Positions 55,628 to 64,000 of a stretch of 64,000 nucleotides of DNA are shown piece by piece. The notes under the pieces were generated by a model. It was not told the DNA's origin and did no database searches. It saw nothing but the letters and a program-made list of their open reading frames with translations. Numbering within the stretch: the stretch's first letter is position 1; each line of letters opens with the position of its first letter. A program made the translations under genes and the position numbers. Origin of the DNA: Myxococcus landrumus (GTDB taxonomy: Bacteria > Myxococcota > Myxococcia > Myxococcales > Myxococcaceae); assembly GCF_017301635.1 (NCBI RefSeq), contig NZ_CP071091.1, positions 3,980,001 through 4,044,000 on the forward strand, in the 5' to 3' direction.

Positions 55628-55648
55628 GGCCTACCGGGGGGGTAGGCC
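55628..55648 (-). promoter_or_regulatory. Hairpin in the lon leader next to the ribosome site
   Basis: GGCCTACC / GGTAGGCC, a perfect 8-bp stem with a 5-nt loop, ending 16 nt before the lon ATG. It could end the upstream transcript or control lon translation. Confidence 0.45.
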
Positions 55649-55809
55649 CCTGAAGAGTTGCCCGGTTGCTCGAACTCCGAGCGCGTACCCGGGGTGAAGC
55701 ACGTCTATAACACGTCGGTTTCAGGTGCCGTTCCCCGCCTCAAGATTGGGAAACGTCCTCCTGCCATCAAGGGAACACCCGCAGCTGCCTTGGGCGTCCG
55801 CCCAGGGTG

Positions 55810-57990
55810 TCAGCGCCCCTGCGCTGCCTCCCCACCCTGGAGCCCACCAACCTCCAACACCTTGAAAAGAAACGCGTACATGTCCGCGGAGGATTCAATG
55901 CTCTTGGCCACCTGGTCCGCGCCACCATGTCCCGCGTTGACTTCGATGCGCAGGAGCGCGGGGGCCTGGTTGCCCGCCGCGTTCTGCACCGCAGCGACGA
56001 ACTTGCGCGCGTGCAGCGGGTCCACCCGGTCGTCGTGGTCCGCGGACATCATCAGCAGCGCGGGGTACCGCACGCCCGCCTGGACATGGTGGTACGGCGA
56101 GTAGGCGTGCAGCGTCTTGAAGTCGTCGGCCTTCTCCGCCGTCCCGTACTCCGTAATCCACGTCCGGCCGCTGCCGAAGAGGTGGTAGCGGACCATGTCC
56201 AGCAAGGGGACCTGGCACACCACCGCCCCGTAGAGCTCCGGGCGCTGAGTCATGGCCGCCCCCACGAGGAGGCCGCCGTTGCTGCCGCCCTGGATGGCCA
56301 GGCGCCGGGCCTGGGTGAACTTCTCGCGCACGAGGTACTCGGCCGCGGCGTGGAAGTCGTCGAAGACGTTCTGCTTGCGAGCCAGCCGCCCGGCCTCGTG
56401 CCAGTCCTTGCCGTACTCGCCGCCCCCGCGCAGGTTGGCCACCGCGTACACCCCGCCGGCGTCCAGCCAGGGCAGGATGCTGGCCCGGAAGCTGGCCTCC
56501 ATGTTCACGTTGAAGCCGCCGTACCCGTACAGGAGCGTGGGCGCGGTGCCGTCGCGCTTCAGTCCCTTGCGGTACACCACGAACATGGGGACGCGGGTGC
56601 CGTCCTTGGACGGGTAGAAGACCTGCTCCACCTGGTAGGTCGCCGGGTCCATGGGCAGCTCCACCTTCGCCCACAGCTCCGACGTGCCGCTCTTCACCGA
56701 CGTCTTGAAGACCTGCTTGGGGGTGGTGAAGGACGTGAAGACGAAGTACGCCTCGTCCTCGTCCTCCAGCCCCGCCAGGTTGGACGCGGCGCCCACACCA
56801 GGCAGCTCCACCTGACGCACGGGGGTGCCCCGCAGCGTCGCCACGCGAACCTGCGTGGTGGCATCCTTCATGTACTCCAGCGCCAGGTGCTCCCCGACGA
56901 TGTTCACCGCCTGGAGCGAGGCCACCGGGTCCTCGGGGACGATTTCCTTCCACGCGGCGCGCTCGGGCTTCGCCGGGTCCACCTCGAAGACGCGCTGACG
57001 GGGCGCACCCTCGTCGGTCGTGACGTAGAAGCGGCCCTTCCAGGCCTGGACGCTGTACTTGGCGCCCTCCCCCTTCACGAGCAGGCGGAAGTCCTTCTCG
57101 CCCGGCCGCTTCCAGTAGACGTCGTTCTCGCTCCAGCCGCGGAGGATGTAGACGAAGAGGAACTTTCCATCGCGGCTCAGGTCGCCGGAGAGGAACGTGG
57201 TCGGGTCGCCCGTGTGCGGGTGCACCAGCGCGTCCGAGCTGGGGCTCTTGCCCAGCACGTGGAAGCGCAGCGAGGTGTAGCCCGGGCGCGCGTCCACGGG
57301 GATGGAGGGGTCCGTGGGCAGCCACTCGTAATAGAAACCCTGGCTGTCCGGCGTCCACCGGGGCTGCGCGTACTTGGCGCCCTCGATGACGTCCACATTG
57401 GACCACTGGCCCGAGTCCACGTCCACCACGTGCAGCACCGCCTCATCGGCCGCGTTGGGCTTGCGCGCGAAGACCACCTTCTTGCCGTCCCAGGACGGCT
57501 CCCAGGTGCCCAGGGAGATGGAGCCATCCGGGCTCCAGCCATTGGGGTCCAGCAGGACCTTCTCCGCGCCCTTCTCTCCGTCACGCCAGTAGAGGACGGC
57601 CTTCTCCTTGTCCTTGTGCGTGCGCGAGTAGAAGTAACGGCCCGAGCGCTTCCGGGGCATGGAAATGGAGTCCACGTAGAACAGCTCGCGGAAGCGCTTC
57701 ACCAGCGAGTCCCGGACGGGCGAGCCCGCCAGCGCCGAGCGCGTGAAGGCATCCTGCGCCTTCATCCACGCCTGCACCTCCGGAGCCTTCTCGTCCTCCA
57801 GCCAGCGGTAGCCGTCCGGCACCTGCACGCCGTGCAGCGTGTCCATCACCGCGTCCACCCGTGTCGCCGGGTATGACATGCGAGCCTGTTCCTCCTGGGC
57901 CTGCGCCTCCGCGGGCGCCTCCCGCACTGCTGGCCCTGAGCCAGCACAAGCGACGAGCATCATCAAAGCAGGCACGGAGAGCTGTCTCAT
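55810..57990 (-). CDS. Prolyl oligopeptidase (S9A) lipoprotein
   Basis: 726 aa from the ATG at 57990. A lipobox (MLVAC, C15) precedes the usual N-terminus (MSYPATRVDAVMDTLHGVQVPDGYRWLEDE). A seven-bladed propeller (about 100-440) caps the alpha/beta hydrolase. Ser570 lies in GGSNGG, the Asp in DHDDRVDP and the His in NAGHGGA. It cleaves short peptides after proline. The body closely resembles the structurally solved M. xanthus enzyme. The lipoprotein signal would place this copy in the envelope. It is inserted between clpX and lon. Confidence 0.95.
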   Translation of the reverse strand: MRQLSVPALMMLVACAGSGPAVREAPAEAQAQEEQARMSYPATRVDAVMDTLHGVQVPDGYRWLEDEKAPEVQAWMKAQDAFTRSALAGSPVRDSLVKRFRELFYVDSISMPRKRSGRYFYSRTHKDKEKAVLYWRDGEKGAEKVLLDPNGWSPDGSISLGTWEPSWDGKKVVFARKPNAADEAVLHVVDVDSGQWSNVDVIEGAKYAQPRWTPDSQGFYYEWLPTDPSIPVDARPGYTSLRFHVLGKSPSSDALVHPHTGDPTTFLSGDLSRDGKFLFVYILRGWSENDVYWKRPGEKDFRLLVKGEGAKYSVQAWKGRFYVTTDEGAPRQRVFEVDPAKPERAAWKEIVPEDPVASLQAVNIVGEHLALEYMKDATTQVRVATLRGTPVRQVELPGVGAASNLAGLEDEDEAYFVFTSFTTPKQVFKTSVKSGTSELWAKVELPMDPATYQVEQVFYPSKDGTRVPMFVVYRKGLKRDGTAPTLLYGYGGFNVNMEASFRASILPWLDAGGVYAVANLRGGGEYGKDWHEAGRLARKQNVFDDFHAAAEYLVREKFTQARRLAIQGGSNGGLLVGAAMTQRPELYGAVVCQVPLLDMVRYHLFGSGRTWITEYGTAEKADDFKTLHAYSPYHHVQAGVRYPALLMMSADHDDRVDPLHARKFVAAVQNAAGNQAPALLRIEVNAGHGGADQVAKSIESSADMYAFLFKVLEVGGLQGGEAAQGR

Positions 57991-58128
57991 GGAGTCAGCA
58001 CATACAGAAAGCCCCCGGCCCGTCCCACAAAAACCGTGGGCCGCGCACGACCGCCCGGCCCCTCCCTGAATGCGAGGGGCGCGTCGGACCTCACATCGGC
58101 CCTTGACGCGCCCCGTCACCTCACCCCA

Positions 58129-58149
58129 GGGGCCCCTTGAAGGGGCCCC
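58129..58149 (-). terminator. Terminator after clpX
   Basis: GGGGCCCCT / AGGGGCCCC, a perfect 9-bp stem with a 3-nt loop, 7 nt past the clpX stop. Confidence 0.6.
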
Positions 58150-58155
58150 GGTGGC

Positions 58156-59439
58156 TCAGGCGGATTCCTTCTTGGGCTCCGCGGGCTCCTTGTCCGTCGC
58201 GGCATGGAGCACGACGGGCTCGCTCTTCTTGAGGATGACCTCCTCGGAGATGAGCACCTCGCGCACCGTCTTGCGGGACGGGATTTCGTACATCACGTCC
58301 AGCATGGCCGACTCCAGGATGGAGCGCAGGCCGCGAGCACCGGCCTTGCGGCGGATGGCCTCGCTGGCGATGGCCTTGAGGGCGCCATCGGTGAACTTCA
58401 GCGTCACGCCGTCCAGTTCGAAGAGCTTGCGGTACTGCTTGGTGAGCGCGTTCTTCGGCTGGTTGAGGATGTTGATGAGCGCGGGCTCATCCAGCTCCTC
58501 CAGCGCGGTGATGATGGGCAGTCGGCCGATGAACTCCGGAATCATGCCGAACTTGAGCAGGTCCTCCGGCTCCACGTGCTTGAGCAGCTCCGTGAGGTTG
58601 CGCTGCTTCTTCGACTGGATGTCCGCGCCGAAGCCCAGGCTGCGCCCGCCCAGGCGCCGCTCAATCACCTGGTCCAGCCCGCCGAAGGCGCCGCCGCAGA
58701 TGAAGAGGATGTTGGTGGTGTCCACCTGCAGGAACTCCTGCTGCGGGTGCTTGCGGCCCCCCTTGGGCGGAACGTTGGCCACCGTGCCTTCGATGATCTT
58801 CAGCAGGGCCTGCTGGACACCCTCGCCGCTGACGTCGCGGGTGATGGAGGGGTTCTCCGACTTGCGGGCAATCTTGTCGATTTCGTCGATGTAGACGATG
58901 CCGCGCTGGGCCCGCTCGATGTCGTGGTCGGCCGCCTGGAGCAGGTTGACGATGATGTTCTCGACGTCCTCGCCCACATAGCCGGCCTCGGTGAGGCACG
59001 TGGCGTCGGCGATGGTGAAGGGGACGTTGAGGATGCGCGCCAAGGTCTGCGCCAGCAGCGTCTTCCCGCTGCCCGTGGGGCCGAGCAGGAGGATGTTGCT
59101 CTTCTGGAGCTCCACGTCCTCCAGGGCGACCTTGGACTCGATGCGCTTGTAGTGGTTGTGCACGGCCACCGACAGCGTCTTCTTCGCGCGCTCCTGGCCG
59201 ATGACGTACTCGTCCAGCACGGCCTTGATTTCAGAGGGCCGGGGGATGCGCAGCTTGGTGTCCTTGGTCTCCTCGCGGTCAATCTCCTCCGCGATGATGT
59301 CGTTGCACAGCCCGATGCACTCGTCGCAGATGTAGACCGTTGGCCCCGCGATGAGCTTCTTCACTTCCTTCTGCGACTTGCCGCAGAAGGAGCAGCAGAG
59401 GGTCTGGTTGTCTCGCTTCTCCACGTTCTTGCCCGCCAT
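58156..59439 (-). CDS. clpX: ATP-dependent Clp protease ATP-binding subunit ClpX
   Basis: 427 aa. Zinc-binding domain (C-x2-C...C-x2-[22 protein letters not shown]) at 14-50, Walker [13 protein letters not shown], Walker [11 protein letters not shown], pore loop region and RIGFG-like loops ([13 protein letters not shown]), and sensor 2 in [16 protein letters not shown]. It unfolds substrates for ClpP, including ssrA-tagged proteins delivered by SspB, whose gene is also in this window. 216 nt separate it from clpP. Confidence 0.98.
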   Translation of the reverse strand: MAGKNVEKRDNQTLCCSFCGKSQKEVKKLIAGPTVYICDECIGLCNDIIAEEIDREETKDTKLRIPRPSEIKAVLDEYVIGQERAKKTLSVAVHNHYKRIESKVALEDVELQKSNILLLGPTGSGKTLLAQTLARILNVPFTIADATCLTEAGYVGEDVENIIVNLLQAADHDIERAQRGIVYIDEIDKIARKSENPSITRDVSGEGVQQALLKIIEGTVANVPPKGGRKHPQQEFLQVDTTNILFICGGAFGGLDQVIERRLGGRSLGFGADIQSKKQRNLTELLKHVEPEDLLKFGMIPEFIGRLPIITALEELDEPALINILNQPKNALTKQYRKLFELDGVTLKFTDGALKAIASEAIRRKAGARGLRSILESAMLDVMYEIPSRKTVREVLISEEVILKKSEPVVLHAATDKEPAEPKKESA

Positions 59440-59587
59440 GAAATCCCTCGCCGCGTCTTGAAAGCCGCCGCCCTGGCTTACGCCACCCGCCTTGGCCTCA
59501 AGGCAATCTAGTCAGCCCCTGTCTGGGACGTCCACGCGCCTTCCCGGTACTTAACAAGGGGGAGGGGGTCGGCGCAGAAAGCAGAAA

Positions 59588-59623
59588 GCCGGAGGCACGG
59601 GGGCGAATTCCCGCGTCTCCGGC
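59588..59623 (-). terminator. Hairpin between clpP and clpX
   Basis: GCCGGAG / CTCCGGC outer stem with an inner CGGG / CCCG, 33 nt past the clpP stop. It could reduce read-through so that clpX needs its own promoter in the 216-nt gap. Confidence 0.45.
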
Positions 59624-59655
59624 CACCCGCCGAGGCGTCAAGCCCCGGCGACCGC

Positions 59656-60276
59656 TTACTTCTTGTCGTCCTTGCCCAGCCCCACGACCTTCCGCGGGTT
59701 CTGGATTTCGTCGACGATTCCGTACGCCTTCGCCTCCGTCGCACCCATGAAGTAGTCGCGGTCCGTGTCCTTCTCCACCCGCTCGATGGACTGCCCGGTG
59801 TGCTTGACGATGAGCTCGTTGAGCTTCGCCTTCATGCGGAGGATTTCCCGGGCCTGGATTTCGATATCCGTGGCCTGTCCCCGCACCCCGCCCAGCGGCT
59901 GGTGAATCATGATGCGACTGGAGGGCAAGGCATACCGCTTGCCCTTCGTCCCGGCCAGCAGGAGCACGGCCCCCATCGACGCCGCCTGGCCCACGCAGAT
60001 GGTGGACACCGGCGGCTTGACGTACTGCATCGTGTCGTAGATGGCCATGCCCGCCGTGACGGACCCACCCGGCGAGTTGATGTAGATGTTGATGTCCTTG
60101 TCCGGGTCCTCGGACTCGAGGAAGAGCAACTGGGCGACAATGACGTTCGCCACGTCATCGTCGATTTCAGTGCCCAGCATGATGATGCGGTCCTTCAGGA
60201 GCCGGCTGTAGATGTCGTACGAGCGCTCACCGCGGTGAGTCTGCTCGATGACGTAGGGAACGGGCATGAAGGGCAT
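59656..60276 (-). CDS. clpP: ATP-dependent Clp protease proteolytic subunit
   Basis: 206 aa. Catalytic triad S100 ([14 protein letters not shown]), H125 ([10 protein letters not shown]) and D174 (DTDRDYFM). N-terminus [30 protein letters not shown] is typical; the first residues may be removed by self-processing. It forms the 14-mer chamber used with ClpX. It lies 33 nt after tig. Confidence 0.98.
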   Translation of the reverse strand: MPFMPVPYVIEQTHRGERSYDIYSRLLKDRIIMLGTEIDDDVANVIVAQLLFLESEDPDKDINIYINSPGGSVTAGMAIYDTMQYVKPPVSTICVGQAASMGAVLLLAGTKGKRYALPSSRIMIHQPLGGVRGQATDIEIQAREILRMKAKLNELIVKHTGQSIERVEKDTDRDYFMGATEAKAYGIVDEIQNPRKVVGLGKDDKK

Positions 60277-60309
60277 GTCGACCTCGAGAGAGAGCTCGGA
60301 AAGGGAACC

Positions 60310-61587
60310 TCAGGAATACTTCGCCCGACCCTTCAGGAATTCAATCGTCTTTTCCTCGCGCAGTCGCAGAGACAACCCGAGGCGCTCGTCCGGACCCTGG
60401 AAGTACTTCTTCACGGCGGCCACGGGCTGACCCGCGTTCGCGGCGAGCTGCTCGATACGAGCCTCGATGTCCGCGTCGCTCGCCTGGATGCCCTCCTTGA
60501 GAGCGATGGACTCCAGGAGCAGGGTCCCCTTCACTTCCTGGACAGCCTTCTCGCGCATCTCCTCGCGCAGCCGGTTGAAGTCCAGGTTGAGACGGCTGGG
60601 GTCCACGCCCGAGCGCTGCAGCTGCTGCAGGGCGCCACGCAGCATGGAGTCCATGGCGCGCTCCACCATGGCGCGCGGCACCTCGAAGGTGTTGCGCTCG
60701 ACGAGCAGCTTCGTCACCGCCTCGCGCTCGTCGTTGTCCGCTTGCGAACGGCGCGCGCGCTCCATGTCGGTGCGGACCTTGGTGCGCAGCTCGTCCATGG
60801 ACTGGGCGATGCCCGTCTCCTTGGCGAACTCGTCGTTCAGCTCAGGGCTGATTTCCTTCTTGAGGGCCTTGAGGGTGATGTGGAACCGACCCGTCTTCCC
60901 CCGCACGTCCTCCACCCGGTAGTCGGCCGGGAAGGCGTAGTCGATGTCCTTGGACTCGCCCACCTTCACGCCCTCCAGGGCGGCAATCTTGGACTCGACC
61001 AGCTCACCGGGCTGCACCTGGACGGTGATGCCCTCGGCCTTGCTGCCGGGGAACGGGTTGCCGTCCACCGTGGCGTCGAAGTCCACCGTCGCGTAGTCAC
61101 CGGAAGCGGCGGAGTCGCGGTCCGTCACGGGGTCCAGACGGCCCAGCGACTGGCGCATGCGGTCCAGCTGCTCGTTGATCTGCTCGTCGGTGACGGTGGC
61201 GTCCGCCTTGGTCAGGGGAAGCTCCGCGTACTCCTTCGCCTCGATCTTGGGCTTCACCTCCACCCGGGCCTCGAAGGAGAAGGGCGCGTCGGCCTTGAGG
61301 CCCCCGTTGGTCACCTGCGGGCTGGCGACGACCTCCACGTTGTGCTCGCGCACGGCATCCAGATAGGCGGTCTGCACGACGCGCTGGATGACCTCGTCCT
61401 CGACCTGGTCCTTGAAGCGCTGCTCCAGGATGCGCCGAGGGACCTTGCCCTGGCGGAAGCCCGGCAACTTCACCTGCTGCCCGAGCCTGGAGTATGCGCG
61501 GTTGAGCTCCTCCGCCACGCGGGCTGACTCGACCTCGATGGAGAGCTTCTTCTCGATGGGAGAAAGCTCTTCGACCTGGACCTTCAT
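60310..61587 (-). CDS. tig: Trigger factor (ribosome-bound chaperone/prolyl isomerase)
   Basis: 425 aa. N-terminal ribosome-binding domain with the [16 protein letters not shown] signature, a central FKBP-like domain (about 155-245, [16 protein letters not shown]) and a helical C-terminal arm. It binds nascent chains at the exit tunnel. It starts the tig-clpP-clpX order common in bacteria. Confidence 0.97.
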   Translation of the reverse strand: MKVQVEELSPIEKKLSIEVESARVAEELNRAYSRLGQQVKLPGFRQGKVPRRILEQRFKDQVEDEVIQRVVQTAYLDAVREHNVEVVASPQVTNGGLKADAPFSFEARVEVKPKIEAKEYAELPLTKADATVTDEQINEQLDRMRQSLGRLDPVTDRDSAASGDYATVDFDATVDGNPFPGSKAEGITVQVQPGELVESKIAALEGVKVGESKDIDYAFPADYRVEDVRGKTGRFHITLKALKKEISPELNDEFAKETGIAQSMDELRTKVRTDMERARRSQADNDEREAVTKLLVERNTFEVPRAMVERAMDSMLRGALQQLQRSGVDPSRLNLDFNRLREEMREKAVQEVKGTLLLESIALKEGIQASDADIEARIEQLAANAGQPVAAVKKYFQGPDERLGLSLRLREEKTIEFLKGRAKYS

Positions 61588-61652
61588 ACGGGCCTCGCTC
61601 GCCGCCGCCTCGGACAGTCGTCCCGAGCGGCGCCGGATAAGTGGGACGTGCG

Positions 61653-61681
61653 CCTTTAGGGGATAGCCACGAACGGGTCAA
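61653..61681 (-). promoter_or_regulatory. Possible promoter of tig
   Basis: On the minus strand TTGACC, a 17-nt spacer, then TAAAGG (3 of 6), ending 65 nt before the tig start and just after tRNA-Leu. The -10 match is modest. Confidence 0.35.
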
Positions 61682-61688
61682 CGCGAAA

Positions 61689-61770
61689 TGGGCGAGGAGG
61701 GACTCGAACCCTCACACCTTGCGGTACCAGATCCTAAGTCTGGTGCGTCTACCAGTTTCGCCACCCGCCC
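61689..61770 (-). tRNA. tRNA-Leu (anticodon UAG)
   Basis: 82 nt. Acceptor GGGCGGG / CTCGCCC with one G-T pair, GGTGGCGAAACTGGTAGACGC D-arm, anticodon loop CTTAGGA, a class II variable arm and TTCGAGTC T-loop. CCA is not encoded. Confidence 0.96.
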
Positions 61771-61879
61771 GGGTGTCTCGCGTGTCGTGCCGTACATACC
61801 GCGAAACGTCCGCTGCATGTCACCGAGCGGACCGCGCCAAAAAAGAAGGGGCCTCTCCATTTCTGGAGAGGCCCCTGAG

Positions 61880-61952
61880 TGAGAGCGGAGGGAATCGAAC
61901 CCACAACCTATGGATTAAGAGTCCATTGCTCTGCCAATTGAGCTACGCTCCC
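61880..61952 (-). tRNA. tRNA-Lys (anticodon CUU)
   Basis: 73 nt. Acceptor GGGAGCG / CGCTCTC, D-arm TAGCTCAATTGGCAGAGCA, anticodon loop ACTCTTAAT and GGTTCGATTCC T-arm. CCA is not encoded. Confidence 0.96.
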
Positions 61953-62328
61953 GGCACTGCCCCGGTCCGTCTGCTGCGTGACGGCGAGGTGGCGCGGTAA
62001 CTACAGAAGCCTGCCGACGCTGTCAAAAAGTATTTTCGTTCCCCGCTGATTTCCCCTCGGAGCGATCAACGCGCGAGGGGTGATTCGCCCGAGCCACTGA
62101 CGTCGTGTTGCTCGCCCAGCGTCCTGGCGACGTCGGCCCCCTCCCCGCGCATGAAACAGTCTCGGCGCCCTCCTGTTGATGGTGGCCACGGCTGCGCTTG
62201 TGGCCAGTCCACGGGAAGAGCGGGTTTGGTTCGCGAACAGTCCGGGACACCCCAAGCGCCGCCGAGGCACAGGCGGGCGGACGGAGGTCGTCCGCCCTTT
62301 TCGCGCAGGACGCATGCAGGAGACGACA
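61953..62328. other. Gene-free 376-nt stretch between tRNA-Lys and the RecT-like gene
   Basis: No convincing gene. It holds one exact 10-bp palindrome, GTTCGCGAAC (62229-62238), about 90 nt before the recombinase start. I found no match to the published M. xanthus LexA box there. Confidence 0.5.
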
Positions 62329-63390
62329 GTGACGGAAGCCAACATGTCCCCCAGGGTGGAAGACGCGGGCTCGACGCTGGGTGGTTGGAGCCGGGAGCGG
62401 ATGGAGCTGATTCGGCGGACCATCTGCCCCCGAGGCATCAGCGAGGACGAGTTCGCCCTCTTCATCGAGCAGTGCAAGCGCAGTGGGCTGGACCCGCTGC
62501 TCAAGGAGGCGTTCTGCGTGGCCCGGCGGCAGAACGTGGGCAACCGGGAGCGTCCCAACTGGGTGACGAAGTACGAATTCCAACCGTCCGAGGCCGGCAT
62601 GTTGGCGCGAGCGGAGCGGTTCCCGGACTTCAAGGGCATCCAGGCCAGCGCGGTGTTCGCGGAGGACGACATCGTGGTGGACCAGGGACGAGGCGAGGTG
62701 GTGCATCGCTTCAATCCGGCCAAGCGCAAGGGCGCGCTGGTGGGGGCCTGGTCCCGAGTGGTGCGGGACGGGAAGCTGCCGGTGGTGGTGTGGCTGGACT
62801 TCAGTGGCTACGTCCAGCAGACGCCCCTGTGGGCGAAGATTCCCACGACGATGATTGAGAAGTGCGCGCGCGTGGCGGCGTTGCGCAAGGCGTACCCCGA
62901 GGCGTTCGGTGGGCTGTATGTCCGCGAGGAGATGCCCGCGGAGGACTTCGAGTCCTCGCAGGCGGAGCCAGCACCGGTGGGAGGCGCCTATGAAGTGTTG
63001 GGCGCGAAGCCCGGGCCCGTGAAGGCATCGTTCCCCGCGCTGCCAACGGTGCCGATGGCCCCGGAGAAGGTCTCGAGGCTGGACGTGGATGTGCCGCTCG
63101 CGCCCCTGCCCTCGAAAGAGGCGGAGCTGGTGGCCGCGCCACAGCTCAAGCCGAGCGCGGTACTGGTGGCGTTCGGTCCCTATAAGGGGAAGACGGCGTC
63201 GGAGCTCTCCGATGAGGAGCTGAGCGAGAGCATCGAGTTGGCGAACGAGAAGCTGATGGAGCAGCCCCGCGCGCGCTGGGCGAAGGCGATGCGGGAGAAC
63301 CTCACCGCGCTGGAGGCGGAGACGGAGCTGCGCTGCCGCGTCCCTACGACAGCGGACAAGGGCGGCAACGGCGCCTCGCACGAGGCGTGA
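62329..63390 (+). CDS. RecT/Bet-family single-strand annealing recombinase
   Basis: 353 aa. I chose the GTG at 62329 because AGGAG lies 6 nt upstream; ATGs at 62314 and 62344 are near. Bet/RecT-like core at about 20-210: WSRERMELIRRTICPRGISEDEFALFIEQCKRSGLDPLLKEAFCVAR, YEFQPSEAGMLARAERFPDFKGIQASAVF, WSRVVRDGKLPVVVWLDFSGY and TTMIEKCARVAALRKAYPEAFGGLY. The C-terminal 140 residues are Pro-rich and end in a helical part (ALVAFGPYKGKTASELSDEEL-like). No exonuclease, SSB or phage gene is adjacent. Confidence 0.87.
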   Translation: MTEANMSPRVEDAGSTLGGWSRERMELIRRTICPRGISEDEFALFIEQCKRSGLDPLLKEAFCVARRQNVGNRERPNWVTKYEFQPSEAGMLARAERFPDFKGIQASAVFAEDDIVVDQGRGEVVHRFNPAKRKGALVGAWSRVVRDGKLPVVVWLDFSGYVQQTPLWAKIPTTMIEKCARVAALRKAYPEAFGGLYVREEMPAEDFESSQAEPAPVGGAYEVLGAKPGPVKASFPALPTVPMAPEKVSRLDVDVPLAPLPSKEAELVAAPQLKPSAVLVAFGPYKGKTASELSDEELSESIELANEKLMEQPRARWAKAMRENLTALEAETELRCRVPTTADKGGNGASHEA

Positions 63391-63419
63391 GGCAGGCCGG
63401 GTTGCTCGTTTGAGGCGGG

Positions 63420-63452
63420 CCTCCACCGAGGGAGAAGAGACTTCGGTGGGGG
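63420..63452 (+). terminator. Hairpin after the RecT-like gene
   Basis: CCTCCACCGA / TCGGTGGGGG, a 10-bp stem with one G-T pair and a 13-nt loop, 30 nt past the stop. Confidence 0.5.
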
Positions 63453-63525
63453 CTGCCCGGCAAGTCCCAGCGGGAGGCTCCGGTCGCGAAGCCAATTCCC
63501 GAGGACTTTCGGGGACTTACTAGAG

Positions 63526-63599
63526 CGCGCTCGGAGGGACTTGAACCCCCAACCCCTGGGTTCGAAGCCCAGTGCTCTATCCAGTTGAGCTACGAGCGC
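63526..63599 (-). tRNA. tRNA-Arg (anticodon UCG)
   Basis: 74 nt. Perfect acceptor GCGCTCG / CGAGCGC, D-arm TAGCTCAACTGGATAGAGC, anticodon loop CTTCGAA in a CTGGG/CCCAG stem, GGTTCAAGTCC T-arm. CCA is not encoded. Confidence 0.96.
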
Positions 63600-63622
63600 A
63601 AACTACTCGGGGGAAGAAAGTG

Positions 63623-63697
63623 GGCGGCCAACCGGGGTCGAACCGGCAACCTCTGGAGTCACAGTCCAGCGCTCTAACCAGTTGAGCTATGGCCGCC
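63623..63697 (-). tRNA. tRNA-His (anticodon GUG)
   Basis: 75 nt including the encoded G-1. Acceptor GCGGCCA / TGGCCGC with G-1 opposite C73, the histidine identity pair. Anticodon loop CTGTGAC, T-arm GCCGGTTCGACC. CCA is not encoded. Confidence 0.96.
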
Positions 63698-64000
63698 GTT
63701 ACCGACACGGCGTTTGAAGCGGCGCTTTCCCTACCGTGGAAGCGAGGGCCAGTTCAAGGCCCAAATGTGAAGCGGGTCGATTGGCGCCCTGAACAGGGGG
63801 CAACCCCAGGCCCCCTGCCCTTCCCAAGCCCGGAGAGCGACACATGGGGCGGTGAGTTCCTGACCGGCCTCCTAACAGTCGGTAGTTCCTCGCTCTTTCC
63901 CCAGGGAGCGAGGGCCAGGAGCCACAGGTCGGCGCGCGGAGCCGGCCCGAGGCCACCCTTCACCAGGGACCATCCGACCGAAGCCCCACCTCCATGGAGG
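63698..64000. other. Gene-free end of window upstream of tRNA-His
   Basis: No gene is supported. One perfect hairpin, CAGGGGGC / GCCCCCTG with an 8-nt loop (63794-63817), may end a transcript coming from beyond the window. A tRNA-His promoter is expected here on the minus strand but I could not place it. Confidence 0.4.

Noticed and set aside
62229-62238. GTTCGCGAAC palindrome as an SOS box for the RecT-like gene
   Set aside because: It does not match the M. xanthus LexA box as I know it; a 10-bp CG-rich palindrome can arise by chance here.
61689-63697. Integrated element bounded by tRNA attachment sites
   Set aside because: No integrase, no direct repeat of a tRNA 3' end, and all four tRNAs are intact; only the RecT-like gene hints at mobility.

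Overview
The window is high-GC (about 70%) chromosomal DNA of a myxobacterium, very probably Myxococcaceae (Myxococcus, Corallococcus or Pyxidicoccus). The Lon protease at 53-55 kb looks like M. xanthus LonV, and the prolyl oligopeptidase at 56-58 kb looks like the M. xanthus enzyme (both compared from memory). Other lineage signs are a PEGA-domain Ser/Thr kinase, DUF4388 proteins, modular Cys-rich lipoproteins and frequent GTG/TTG starts. I see no prophage, IS element, rRNA, CRISPR or plasmid function. Genes are tightly packed, and many convergent ends carry near-perfect GC hairpins without a T run.

Layout. 0-6.3 kb: a nitrilase-fold amidase, a FecR lipoprotein / LysM protein / HD-GYP phosphodiesterase operon, a DUF971 protein and a membrane Ser/Thr kinase. 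6.4-10.1 kb (minus): dNK-panB-panC-smpB-sspB, covering dNTP salvage, pantothenate synthesis, and trans-translation with its ClpXP adaptor. 10.3-12.5 kb: a small unknown gene and the overlapping tsaD-rsmA pair. 12.6-21.0 kb: a receiver-DUF4388-TPR protein beside a giant protein (1874 aa) with about 1000 residues of hexapeptide-repeat helix plus J and TPR domains. 21.0-25.0 kb: trmL, a DUF192 protein, a PP2C phosphatase and the amgK-murU cell-wall recycling pair. 25.3-34.5 kb: cystathionine beta-synthase, an Ada-AlkA fusion with ogt, small metabolic and secreted proteins, a collagen-like lipoprotein with an S74 self-cleaving domain, and cystathionine gamma-lyase/synthase. With the beta-synthase, this last enzyme would complete reverse transsulfuration.

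34.6-45.5 kb: a crotonase, an RlmK-like methyltransferase, a Cys-rich lipoprotein divergent from an ECF sigma / anti-sigma-FecR pair, a DTW-domain tRNA modification enzyme, rsmE, an aminopeptidase P and an AlkZ-like DNA glycosylase. 45.7-48.9 kb: a DUF2914 membrane protein, the yqgE-bolA-grxD operon and a single-domain response regulator. 49-53 kb: an oppA/oppB/oppC-type importer without ATPases, interrupted by a decayed 600-bp spacer. 53.1-61.6 kb: the protein quality-control run tig-clpP-clpX-prolyl oligopeptidase-lonV. 61.7-63.7 kb: four tRNA genes (Leu, Lys, Arg, His) flanking an orphan RecT/Bet-like recombinase.

The most unusual content is the giant repeat/J-domain protein with its DUF4388 partner. 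Next come the S74 collagen-like lipoprotein and the FecR-LysM-HD-GYP cassette. Protein tagging (SmpB), adaptor (SspB), ClpXP, Lon and trigger factor are all in this one window.
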